The notes below the pieces were generated by a model. It saw only the letters and a program-made list of their open reading frames with translations. It had not been told where the DNA came from and ran no database searches. Source: Leptospira biflexa serovar Patoc strain 'Patoc 1 (Paris)' (GTDB taxonomy: Bacteria; Spirochaetota; Leptospiria; Leptospirales; Leptospiraceae). From it: a stretch of DNA of 64,000 nucleotides. The position numbers were made by a program, and so were the translations under genes. The stretch's first letter is position 1. Each line of letters starts with the position of its first letter. The DNA is taken from the NCBI RefSeq assembly GCF_000017685.1, contig NC_010602.1:3173001-3237000 (forward strand), read 5' to 3'. Positions 17,437 through 25,688 of this stretch are shown in pieces.

Positions 17437-17781
17437 TTAAACCGCGTATTTTTCGCGATATTCGTCTTCCCCAATGGTTTGGAAGTAACTAGTTAGCCCT
17501 GCCACTTTGAATACCTTCTCAATCGCAGGTTTCATATTCGCAATGGAGAACTTTCCTTGCAATTCTTGGACATAATTCAGCTGTTTGATGAGCATTCCGA
17601 TCCCAGAAGAGTCAATGTAGTTGAGTTTCTCTAAATTGATGATGACGTGGAGGTTGCCAGAAGGTTGGCTTGGGATATTGGTTTCCAGGAAATTTTTAAA
17701 ATCCAAGGAAGTGTAAATGTCCAAACTTCCAGAAATGCTGATCACAAAGGCGTCTGCATTCTTTTTCAGATTTATTTCCAT
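17437..17781 (-). CDS. STAS-domain anti-sigma factor antagonist-like protein
   Basis: 114 residues forming a single STAS domain (SpoIIAA/RsbV type): strand ISISGSLDIYTSLDFK, then INLEKLNYIDSSGIGMLIKQL, where the DSSG motif contains the Ser that partner kinases phosphorylate. Such proteins bind anti-sigma kinases in partner-switching pathways. No cognate kinase or phosphatase is adjacent, so the pathway is unknown. Confidence 0.88.
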   Translation of the reverse strand: MEINLKKNADAFVISISGSLDIYTSLDFKNFLETNIPSQPSGNLHVIINLEKLNYIDSSGIGMLIKQLNYVQELQGKFSIANMKPAIEKVFKVAGLTSYFQTIGEDEYREKYAV

Positions 17782-17900
17782 GGGAGACCTACCGCAAGCG
17801 TCCTGTTTTTACGTTTTTTATTCAACCTTATTTTTAACAAATTAATGATTTCATTTCAAAAGTCGAAAATAGATATAGAGTCTACTATCTGGGAGTTCGT

Positions 17901-18620
17901 ATGCGTACCTCGTTTGTCTTAATTTTTACCTTCCTCTTCACCGTGGGTCTATTTGCCGCGGATGAAAAAAATGAATCTGTGAGCCAATCAGATGCAACCA
18001 AACTGAATCCAGATGGAAGCATCGCTCTCATTCCCTATAATGCAAAACAACAGCAGAAAATCGAAAGGATTGGCAAAGAAGTGGATGATTACCATGCCAT
18101 GATCAACGAGAAGGTGAAATTCCTCAGTTTTGAGAAAAAAATCAAAGACAGTCGGTATGGACAGGTCACGAGTGCTCGGGAAATCCATTTGCCTTATGAA
18201 CCAAGTTATGTCATGCACAGCCGTTTTGTGATGAAACTGAAAGGTGGTGGCGGAGCAGAAGGCGGTGGATTTTCATTAGATGAAATCTCCTTTTGGTCAA
18301 GGAAATCACTCACGGAAAAAGGGAAAGACCCTGTCACAACTTACCGTGAATTAAAAAACAATACTACGGGTGGAGTCAAAGGGCTTGTACTTTCTGTTCG
18401 CACGGTTACGAATGCGGATGATAACACACTGAACTTTGAATTGGAAAAAATCCAAAGCCCTTGGGAAAGACTTCGATTGGCAACCGCCTACCGAGACAGA
18501 CTCCGTGAAGTGGCAAGAACCATTGACCGTTACATCCAAGCAAAAGGAAATTTAGAAACAAAAATGATTTCTGATACTGTTATGGAAGTCTCTGTGAGTG
18601 GAGATTTCGAAGAACCTTAA
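17901..18620 (+). CDS. Hypothetical periplasmic protein (possibly flagellar-associated)
   Basis: 239 residues with a signal peptide ending around LFAADEKNE; GGGAG lies 7 bp before the ATG. The mature part has a helical segment (KQQQKIERIGKEVDDYHAMINEK region), a Gly-rich patch (KGGGGAEGGGF) and a helical C-terminus (ERLRLATAYRDRLREVARTIDRY region). Size and export would fit spirochaetal periplasmic flagellar sheath proteins such as FcpB, but I cannot confirm that from memory and do not assign it. Expression appears independent, with a promoter in 17782-17900. Confidence 0.6.
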   Translation: MRTSFVLIFTFLFTVGLFAADEKNESVSQSDATKLNPDGSIALIPYNAKQQQKIERIGKEVDDYHAMINEKVKFLSFEKKIKDSRYGQVTSAREIHLPYEPSYVMHSRFVMKLKGGGGAEGGGFSLDEISFWSRKSLTEKGKDPVTTYRELKNNTTGGVKGLVLSVRTVTNADDNTLNFELEKIQSPWERLRLATAYRDRLREVARTIDRYIQAKGNLETKMISDTVMEVSVSGDFEEP

Positions 18621-18648
18621 TCGGAATTTGGTGGGATTTCATTTTTAA

Positions 18649-19344
18649 ATGCCACCACTCCATACAAACCTTTACGAAGTTCTAGAGATTCCCTTTGGTG
18701 CTACGACGGAAGAAATTAAATCTTCTTTCCGTCGTCTAGCAAAGCTCTACCATCCCGATATTCCCTTCACTGGATCTTACGCCAAGTTCCAATCCATCTA
18801 CTTTGCTTACCAAACCCTTACAGGTGTTTCTAGAAAACAGTATGATGAAACGTTTAAAAAAAATTATGCCAAAGCCTTTTTAAAACGAAAACTAGAAGAA
18901 CATCCCATTGTTTTACCCGTATCTCGCGTACGTTTCACGACAGGGATCATGGACCTAGCCAAACGGGGTTTGATGAGAAAAGGGTTTCGAAACAAAGACA
19001 GACGAAAGGTCACGGGCATTGATTATGATTTAGTGATCGATCTGAAGGAATCGGAAATCATCCGTCCTGTGATTGTTGTGATCCCACTCACCGTTCGTAT
19101 TGTATGCCGAGACTGTATGGGAAGTGACCCGCATTGCCCGGCTTGCAGTGGGAAGGGAAGTTACAAAGGGTATCGAAAGTTAAATGTGGAATTTCCGGTT
19201 TCGTCTCTCATTCCATCCAAAATTTTTGAATTTGATCTCTCGAAATTCCGACCAGATTCGTTCACTCATTTTAAGAAAAAATTCCTTCGGGTCAAACTTC
19301 TCATTCATAAAAATATCCCTTTACGGACGAAGACTGCCGTCTAA
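18649..19344 (+). CDS. J-domain (DnaJ-like) co-chaperone
   Basis: 231 residues. The J domain occupies about residues 5-65 with the essential HPD at 35-37 (AKLYHPDIP), so it should stimulate an Hsp70 ATPase. A single zinc-binding module follows near 148-166 (CRDCMG...HCPACSGKGS), half of the four-repeat cysteine region of full DnaJ. The Gly/Phe linker of DnaJ is missing. It is therefore a specialised J protein, not the main DnaJ. It ends 11 bp before manA. Confidence 0.85.
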   Translation: MPPLHTNLYEVLEIPFGATTEEIKSSFRRLAKLYHPDIPFTGSYAKFQSIYFAYQTLTGVSRKQYDETFKKNYAKAFLKRKLEEHPIVLPVSRVRFTTGIMDLAKRGLMRKGFRNKDRRKVTGIDYDLVIDLKESEIIRPVIVVIPLTVRIVCRDCMGSDPHCPACSGKGSYKGYRKLNVEFPVSSLIPSKIFEFDLSKFRPDSFTHFKKKFLRVKLLIHKNIPLRTKTAV

Positions 19345-19355
19345 AAAGGCAATTG

Positions 19356-20372
19356 ATGGAAATCATCCCAAAAGTCTTATTTTTTTCCCCCATTTACAAA
19401 GAAAAAATCTGGGGTGGTAGAAAACTGGAATCCCTATTGGGGCGAAAGATCCCAGAAGGTATCATTGGAGAATCTTGGGAAGTTTCCGTTTACGACACCG
19501 ATATCTCACCCGTCCAAAACCCTGAATTTGATAACCTCCCACTCACAGAACTCATCCAAAAAGCACCTAACGAAGTACTCGGAAAACCATTTGCCAATTC
19601 TAGTTTACCCCTACTTGTCAAAGTCATTGATGCCAAAGAAAAACTTTCGGTCCAAGTGCACCCAGATGATGCCTATGCATTGAAGTATGATCCCAAATCA
19701 AAAGGCAAAAAGGAATGTTGGTACGTTTTGTCCGCAGATCCAGGGGCAGAGTTAGTCGTTGGTTTTGGTGTCGAAACCAATCGCGAAGGATACGAATCAC
19801 TCGTAAAACAAAATTTAGGTGAATCGATTCTAAGGAAATGGAAAGTAAAATCGGGAGATGTATTCCTTCTGAATCCTGGCACCATCCATGCCATTGGTGG
19901 TGGTGTGGTCTTACTCGAGGTGCAACAATCATCTGATTCCACTTACCGAGTTTATGATTATGGCCGAATTGGTGATGATGGTAAACCAAGAGAACTCCAT
20001 TTAGAAAAAGCGTTATCTGTTTTAAATTTTCAAAAATCAAATGGGGAAGAAAAATTATCAAAACAAGTATTATGTTACCACCCTTTCCCACGTTATTTGT
20101 ATACTTCAAATGATAAATTTAGACTTGAGTCTTGGGAATTTGACCAGGCACAAAACTTCACCTTTACCCCGTTAGCCGAGCCGTCTTGTTTTGGAATCTT
20201 TTTTACTGTATCGGGATCGGTATATTTTCCTGAACTGCAGCGGACCGTGGGTCCGAATGAAACATTTTTTATGACAGCTACGGGTTTCCAAGAAACCATC
20301 TCCGCTTACGCCGCTCCTGGCACAAAACTAGCCTTTATGTCGGCAGGGACAGATATGGTCAAATACCAATAA
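19356..20372 (+). CDS. manA: Mannose-6-phosphate isomerase, class I
   Basis: 338 residues from the ATG at 19356 (AAGG about 8 bp upstream; a TTG directly before it is less likely). Family features are NPxxxxxIWGGRKL near the start (KIWGG type), the zinc-binding SVQVHPDDAYA and KKECWYVL, and GTIHAIGGGVVLLEVQQSSDSTYRVYD with the active-site region. It interconverts fructose-6-phosphate and mannose-6-phosphate for mannose-containing glycan precursors. The final domain is compact, typical of the short bacterial form. Confidence 0.92.
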   Translation: MEIIPKVLFFSPIYKEKIWGGRKLESLLGRKIPEGIIGESWEVSVYDTDISPVQNPEFDNLPLTELIQKAPNEVLGKPFANSSLPLLVKVIDAKEKLSVQVHPDDAYALKYDPKSKGKKECWYVLSADPGAELVVGFGVETNREGYESLVKQNLGESILRKWKVKSGDVFLLNPGTIHAIGGGVVLLEVQQSSDSTYRVYDYGRIGDDGKPRELHLEKALSVLNFQKSNGEEKLSKQVLCYHPFPRYLYTSNDKFRLESWEFDQAQNFTFTPLAEPSCFGIFFTVSGSVYFPELQRTVGPNETFFMTATGFQETISAYAAPGTKLAFMSAGTDMVKYQ

Positions 20373-20494
20373 ACATATCCATTTGGCAAAGTAAATTAAG
20401 GAAAAAAAACTTGGGCAGACTGTCTGATTCGAACTAAGGACAATGGATTCAGAACGAATCCAATCAAAATTTTCCTTCTATATTATAAATGAGA

Positions 20495-21355
20495 TTAACT
20501 TGGCAATGGGATTCGATCGGTTTCCCCAGGTACTTTTGGAAATTCATCCTTTGCCCATCTCTCTTTTGCCTCTTCAATTGTGGATTGGTCTGTTGCAACA
20601 AAGTTCCAATACAAATGACGTTTTTCTTTGAGTGGTTCCCCACCAAGTAACATCAAACGGCTGTTTTGTTTGGCTTTAAAACTTACCTTTGTTCCTTTTT
20701 CAAAAAGAACCATCGATCCCATCGCATAAGACTGACCTTCCGATTCAATGGCACCCCTTGCGATGTAGAGACCTGCTTCTTCTTCCGAAGAGAGATTCCA
20801 TTCGATAGGATCAGATTCCATTTTCAAATCAATGTCTGCATAAAAAAGAGGAGAGTGGACCACAGCCTTTGATTCTAAACCCAAAAACTTTCCACCTAAC
20901 AAACGAAACGTGATACCGTTTCCTTTCCAAAGGGGTATTTCAGATTCAGACAAATGTTGGAAACTAGGATTGATCGCCTCTTTTTCTTTTGGTAAGGCAA
21001 TCCAGGTTTGGATGCCCTCTAACACTTCGTATTTGGGGTCAAACTTGGACCGTTCACTGTGAACGATGCCATTCCCTGCCACCATCCAATTGGTTTCATT
21101 GGGGCGAATGTCCATCTCCACTGCCAAACTATCCCTATGTGTGATCACTCCATCGTATAAAAACGTAATGGTCGCAAGGCCGATATGCGGGTGTGCTCGG
21201 ACAACCAGTTCCTCACCAGTCACCACAGGTACTGGACCAAAATGATCAAAAAAAACAAAGGGCCCCACTGAACGTTTCTCTAACGCTGGTAATACGCGCC
21301 GGATGATGAAATTGTCTCCTAAGTCCTTGGAATGTCCGATCAGTGATTTTGTCAT
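20495..21355 (-). CDS. Pirin family protein
   Basis: 286 residues with the cupin fold signatures of pirin: PFVFFDHFGP, RAHPHIGLATITFLYDG (metal-binding histidines) and NWMVAGNGIVHSER. Bacterial pirins bind iron and some have quercetinase or regulatory roles; the role here is unknown. Its start overlaps the stop of the upstream propeller gene by 4 bp (ATGA), so they are translated as an operon. Confidence 0.9.
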   Translation of the reverse strand: MTKSLIGHSKDLGDNFIIRRVLPALEKRSVGPFVFFDHFGPVPVVTGEELVVRAHPHIGLATITFLYDGVITHRDSLAVEMDIRPNETNWMVAGNGIVHSERSKFDPKYEVLEGIQTWIALPKEKEAINPSFQHLSESEIPLWKGNGITFRLLGGKFLGLESKAVVHSPLFYADIDLKMESDPIEWNLSSEEEAGLYIARGAIESEGQSYAMGSMVLFEKGTKVSFKAKQNSRLMLLGGEPLKEKRHLYWNFVATDQSTIEEAKERWAKDEFPKVPGETDRIPLPS

Positions 21356-22477
21356 TTGGATTTAGACTTCTTTTGTTTTGGATTTGTTAGTTTCTTTTTG
21401 GCAGATGGCTTCGATTTGGTTTTTGTTTGAGACTTGGCACTCGAATTCCGATTCGATTGAGAAGCTAACTTCGATTTGGATTTGGACTTTTGTTTCGATT
21501 CTAATTTCGTATTTCCCTTTGATTCCTCTACCTTTCCCACAAAAAGCCCGATGGCTTCTTTGCCCTTTGTCCAGTGCGCTTTGTCACGGGCATTGAAGTA
21601 CATAATAAAAATATTCTCTGCTTCCGAATACTTCACATCACAAGCATACACATGGCTTGCCTTCCAACCTTTGCCAGTAGGACCAAGGATGGGGGTTTGG
21701 TTGATGCGATCAAAATGGATCCCATCTTCGCTTTGTAAAAATAAAATGGCCGAACAAGATTCTTTCCTGACTGGATTCCAAAAAATGCCATTTTGAAATC
21801 CTAAATACCTTCCCTTCCAAGGGATCACTTTGATGGAACCGGCTCCCAAATTACAAAAAGGATCCATATCACTTGGAGAAAGGATGGGCTCTGAAAAATA
21901 AGAAAAAGGACCGAGGGGAGAACTTGATTCCGCAACCGTAATGTATTTGGGTTCACAAAAACCACAGTCAGGAATCATCACAAGAGACGAAGAAAAGTAC
22001 ATTCGGTACTTGTCTCCAAATTTCAAGAGGCAAGGATTACTCACCGATTCTCCAAAGTTTGGATCTTTGTGAAAAGGAAACTTGGGTACAATGACAGTTT
22101 TTGGCGCCGACCAATGGACAAGATCTTTACTTGTTTTGACTTCTATATGTGATTTCCACTTGCGATAAGGAAACCAAGACATAAGTACATGTAAAAATTT
22201 ATACCTTTCATAATATAGGTAGTAAGTTCCATCTTCGAAAAAAATAAAAGGACGCATCGCATTACGAACGATAGACTTCTTTTTTTTTCCAGCTGATTCC
22301 ATCTTCTGATACATACTCTAACACACCGAAGATGTTATGAGCAAAAAGATGCCAGAGTCCATCTGGACAAGACTCTGGGAATAAAAAACTGGGATCTGCC
22401 AAGATAGGTGAAGGAAATCCTGGTTTGAGAATGGGATCGTCTTGGTAAAGTTGCCAATAGATATTTTGTTTGTTCAA
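21352..22477 (-). pseudogene. Beta-propeller glycosidase-like protein, split by a frameshift in a run of nine A
   Basis: Two frames belong together. The first (22477 to 22262, TTG start, 71 codons) ends SEDGISWKKKEVYRS. The second (open from 22314 to 21352) continues KKKKSIVRNAMRPFIFFEDG. Coding-strand A9 (22280-22288) sits at the join; eight A would give a single protein of about 374 residues. Motifs such as YYLYYERY, SKDLVHWS, NPCLLKFGDKYRMYFS and SEDGIHFDR are typical of five-bladed propellers of the GH32/43/130-like type, so it may act on glycans. The last 50 residues are a Lys/Ser-rich tail. The frameshift may be a sequencing error, slippage-based switching or real decay. Confidence 0.7.
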
Positions 22478-22491
22478 ATGAGAAAAAATCC

Positions 22492-23034
22492 TTATTTTTC
22501 TAAAACTTGTTTTAAATTGAAAAGGCCATCTTCAAAATCTTTACCAATCATTTCTTCAAAGTTCATAAATAGTAACATCAAATTAAATGGATAGGGCATC
22601 GATCCATCAAAACCCCAAATGATTTTGGATTTTTTGGGATCAAGGGAAGATACTTTCATATAACTTCTTTCTGTTCCTTCGAAAGGTTCGTAAAACCTAA
22701 GTTCGGTTTGCATTTCTAAAGCATCAGCATTGATCATTTTGATCTCTTGTTCTCCAACACCGACATCTTTCACTTGGCTTTCCCAACGCGAAACAAACCC
22801 CACGGTTCCGTCTTCCCCTTTGAAGATTTTTTTCATATCGGGATCACGTCTCGCCCAAACACTATACTGGTCTTGGTTTTTCAAAAGTCGTATGAATGCA
22901 AACACTTCATTTGCTGGTTTCCCAATGTCAATGGATCGTTCTACCTGGTAGGTAGAAGGTAAAAATATTGCCAACACTAGCGGGATGGCAATGACTCCAA
23001 TAATTCCGATTGCGATTTTTTTGCCTAGATTCAT
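22492..23034 (-). CDS. SRPBCC/polyketide-cyclase-like protein with N-terminal membrane anchor
   Basis: 180 residues: a membrane segment at 7-27 (AIGIIGVIAIPLVLAIFLPS), then a START/Bet v1-like domain (VERSIDIGKPANEVFAFIRLLKN, typical entry strand and helix; ALEMQTELRFYEPFEG). Such domains bind hydrophobic ligands. The specific ligand is unknown. It lies between the propeller/pirin pair and the transporter gene, all on the minus strand with short gaps. Confidence 0.78.
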   Translation of the reverse strand: MNLGKKIAIGIIGVIAIPLVLAIFLPSTYQVERSIDIGKPANEVFAFIRLLKNQDQYSVWARRDPDMKKIFKGEDGTVGFVSRWESQVKDVGVGEQEIKMINADALEMQTELRFYEPFEGTERSYMKVSSLDPKKSKIIWGFDGSMPYPFNLMLLFMNFEEMIGKDFEDGLFNLKQVLEK

Positions 23035-23076
23035 AACTCGTAAATTTGGATCAAATTCAAAGGTTCGTCAATTGAT

Positions 23077-24396
23077 TTAACCCCTGGGGCGTAAATTCCA
23101 GCTGAAAATCAATAGGAAAATTGCGATCAGAGTGGAAACCAAAATGGCACCAAGGGCCACATCCCAAGAGTAATGTGTCGAAAGGACAGCAAGTCCCTTC
23201 CCTTGGGCTGTTCGTCCAAGAGACCCAAACAGTCCAATAAATCCTGCTGCTGTACCAACTGCTTTTTTGGATGTAAAATCCATTCCTGCTACACCTAACA
23301 ACATGACAGGTGGGTAAATAAATAAACCAATCAAACCAAACATCAAATAGTCGATCCAAATGTTCCCGGGTGGGTTGAGTAAAATTCCAACAAAAGCAAA
23401 AAATATAGGAATGATACAAAGTAAACTCACCATCCCACGACGACCGTCAAATTTATCGGATACCCAACCCATAAGTAAAGTGGATCCAATCCCTCCAAAT
23501 TCCAAAATGAAAGTGGAGTAACCTCCTCCAAGTAAATCGGCACCCTTCGTTTCTTTTAAATAGGTTGGGCCCCAATCGATCAAACTGTACCGGATGATGT
23601 AGACAAAAAAATTGATAATCGCAAATAACCAAATGTATTTATTTAATAACACCTGTTCAACGATCAATTCCTTGGTGGTGAGTTCCTTTTCGTGGTCTTC
23701 TTTTTCTTCTGGAGGATAATCATTTCGATACACTTCTACTGGTGGAAGGCCTTCTGATTGTGGAGTGTCTACGAGCCGAAGGTATAAATAGATACTTCCC
23801 AACAGTGCGATGACACCTGGGACAAAAAAAGCATATTGCCAACCAAACTTGGCAGCAGAGTGGGAAGCGACTACTCCCACAATCCCACCTCCAATATTAT
23901 GGGCAATATTCCAAAAGGCAAACGTTGTGCCCCTCTCTCGAACAGAATACCAATGCCCAAGGGAACGTCCACAAGGAGGCCAACCCATCCCTTGTACGAG
24001 TCCATTGGCACCCCATAAAAACAAATGGATCCAATAATGATTCGCAAATCCAAATGAAAAATTCAAAATGGCTGTCAGAAATAATCCAACGGCCATAAAT
24101 TTTCTAGGATTGGAGCGATCAGACAAAGCTCCCATAAAAAATTTACCAATTCCATACGTGATGGCTGTGACAGCTAAAATGTCTCCTAAGTCAGATTTGG
24201 TATAGGACAATGCTTCTCCAATTTCTTTAGAGACAGGAGAAAAATTGTTACGAGTGAGGTAATAGACCGTATAACCAATGAAAGTTGATTCTAATATTTG
24301 GAATCTTAATTTAGGATAAAGAGATTGTATCTCTTGTTCTGATTTTTGTGGGATCGCAGGAGCAGGTGCGAACCACTGCCGAATGGACTTGTACAT
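23077..24396 (-). CDS. glpT: MFS organophosphate:phosphate antiporter, GlpT/UhpT-like
   Basis: 439 residues with about 12 membrane helices and the organophosphate-antiporter signatures: YYLTRNNFS near residue 45, FMGALSDRSNPRKFMAVGL, and NGLVQGMGWPPCGRSLGHWYS. GlpT imports glycerol-3-phosphate in exchange for phosphate; UhpT and UhpC relatives carry hexose phosphates. The substrate cannot be fixed from sequence alone, and the symbol is the family's best known member. The promoter is probably in 24397-24442, shared divergently with the cysteine synthase gene. Confidence 0.82.
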   Translation of the reverse strand: MYKSIRQWFAPAPAIPQKSEQEIQSLYPKLRFQILESTFIGYTVYYLTRNNFSPVSKEIGEALSYTKSDLGDILAVTAITYGIGKFFMGALSDRSNPRKFMAVGLFLTAILNFSFGFANHYWIHLFLWGANGLVQGMGWPPCGRSLGHWYSVRERGTTFAFWNIAHNIGGGIVGVVASHSAAKFGWQYAFFVPGVIALLGSIYLYLRLVDTPQSEGLPPVEVYRNDYPPEEKEDHEKELTTKELIVEQVLLNKYIWLFAIINFFVYIIRYSLIDWGPTYLKETKGADLLGGGYSTFILEFGGIGSTLLMGWVSDKFDGRRGMVSLLCIIPIFFAFVGILLNPPGNIWIDYLMFGLIGLFIYPPVMLLGVAGMDFTSKKAVGTAAGFIGLFGSLGRTAQGKGLAVLSTHYSWDVALGAILVSTLIAIFLLIFSWNLRPRG

Positions 24397-24442
24397 AAAC
24401 TTGGAAATTGAAGTCTAATAGAGAGGAGTCAAGTGTATTCTT

Positions 24443-25417
24443 ATGCAAACAGAAATTAGAAATGGATTTATTGCGACGATTGGAAATACACCTCTCATCC
24501 GCATTCGTTCCTTAAGTGAAGAAACAGGATGTGAAATCCTGGGAAAGGCGGAATTTTTAAACCCTGGTGGTTCTGTCAAAGACCGCGCAGCTCTTTACAT
24601 CATTGAAGATGCGGAAAAAAGAGGCCTCTTAAAAAAAGGGGGAACCGTTGTGGAAGGGACGGCGGGCAATACAGGAATTGGTCTCACTCATATTTGTAAT
24701 GCAAAAGGTTACAAATCCATCATTGTCATCCCCGAAACACAATCCAAAGAAAAAATTGAAATGTTACGCACGTTAGGTGCAGAAGTCATCTTAGTACCTG
24801 CAGTACCTTATGTTGATCCCGGAAATTATGTGCGTGTTTCGGAACGAATCGCAAAAGAAACACCCAATTCCCTTTGGGCAAACCAATTTGATAACCTTGC
24901 CAACAGGAATGCTCACTTTGAAACCACAGGTCCCGAAATTTGGAACCAAACCCAAGGAAAAATTGATGTCTGGACCACTTCGATTGGAACGGGAGGGACA
25001 TACGCCGGAACCGCTCTTTATCTCAAATCAAAAAATCCAAATGTAAAATGCATTGTGGCAGATCCGTATGGTTCTGGAGTGTATTCATTTGTGAAAACTG
25101 GAACGATTACGATCGAAGGATCTTCCATCACAGAAGGGATCGGGCAAGGTCGCATCACAAAAAATATGGAAGGAATGCCTTCTGACGATGCCATTCGCAT
25201 CCACGACAAACAAGCACTCGAAATCTTACAAAAGGTCCTCCGAGAGGATGGACTCTTTATGGGAGGAAGTGTCGGAATCAATTTGGCAGCCGCCTTCCAA
25301 ATCGCAAAAGAGATAGGACCTGGACACACCATCGTGACTGTGTTATGTGACACAGGAACCAAATACCAATCCAAACTTTACAATCCTGATTTTTTGAAAT
25401 CCAAGGGACTTTTGTGA
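24443..25417 (+). CDS. cysK: PLP-dependent cysteine synthase family protein
   Basis: 324 residues. The PLP lysine is K46 in NPGGSVKDRAA; the phosphate/substrate loop is EGTAGNTGIGL near 73; SIGTGGTYAG and GGSVGINLAAA (PLP phosphate) follow. This is O-acetylserine sulfhydrylase-like, making cysteine from O-acetylserine and sulfide. The TAGN variant of the substrate loop also occurs in cystathionine beta-synthase-like enzymes, so the exact substrate is not certain. Length is normal. Confidence 0.88.
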   Translation: MQTEIRNGFIATIGNTPLIRIRSLSEETGCEILGKAEFLNPGGSVKDRAALYIIEDAEKRGLLKKGGTVVEGTAGNTGIGLTHICNAKGYKSIIVIPETQSKEKIEMLRTLGAEVILVPAVPYVDPGNYVRVSERIAKETPNSLWANQFDNLANRNAHFETTGPEIWNQTQGKIDVWTTSIGTGGTYAGTALYLKSKNPNVKCIVADPYGSGVYSFVKTGTITIEGSSITEGIGQGRITKNMEGMPSDDAIRIHDKQALEILQKVLREDGLFMGGSVGINLAAAFQIAKEIGPGHTIVTVLCDTGTKYQSKLYNPDFLKSKGLL

Positions 25418-25539
25418 TGTGACGATGAGACAAAATTTGTCCAATTTTAGGCATCCAATGATTCCACTTGGCGACAAAAAAACTATCCATTCGAAAAGAA
25501 CCAAAAACAATCATCAGATCTCGATCCTGAACTTTGTTC

Positions 25540-25579
25540 CAATTTCGATTGAGATAAGATCTCATTCTTACCGAAATTG
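25540..25579. repeat. Nested inverted repeat downstream of the cysteine synthase gene
   Basis: CAATTTCG (25540-25547) pairs with CGAAATTG (25572-25579), and inside it TGAGAT (25550-25555) pairs with ATCTCA (25559-25564) around AAG. Both stems are perfect. No T-run follows, so it is not a standard terminator. It lies about 120 bp after cysK and 110 bp before the giant lipoprotein gene; the gap 25418-25688 has no gene. Confidence 0.4.
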
Positions 25580-25688
25580 AATCCATAATGATTAGGAGAT
25601 CACACGAAATCGTGTCGTTTTTGCCAAAGGAAAAAAATTAGATTTTCTCTAGACGAAATGAATTCCCAATTGTTATACTTCGATAAGA

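Noticed and set aside
21355..21530. Lys/Ser-rich tail coding repeat as a mobile or regulatory repeat
   Set aside because: The short AAR/TCN-type repetition simply encodes the low-complexity C-terminal tail of the propeller protein.
21352..22314. The second part of the propeller gene as a separate gene starting at 22314
   Set aside because: Its first residues (YQKMESAG) come from out-of-frame reading of the upstream half; the protein-like match begins only after the A run, so it is one frameshifted gene.
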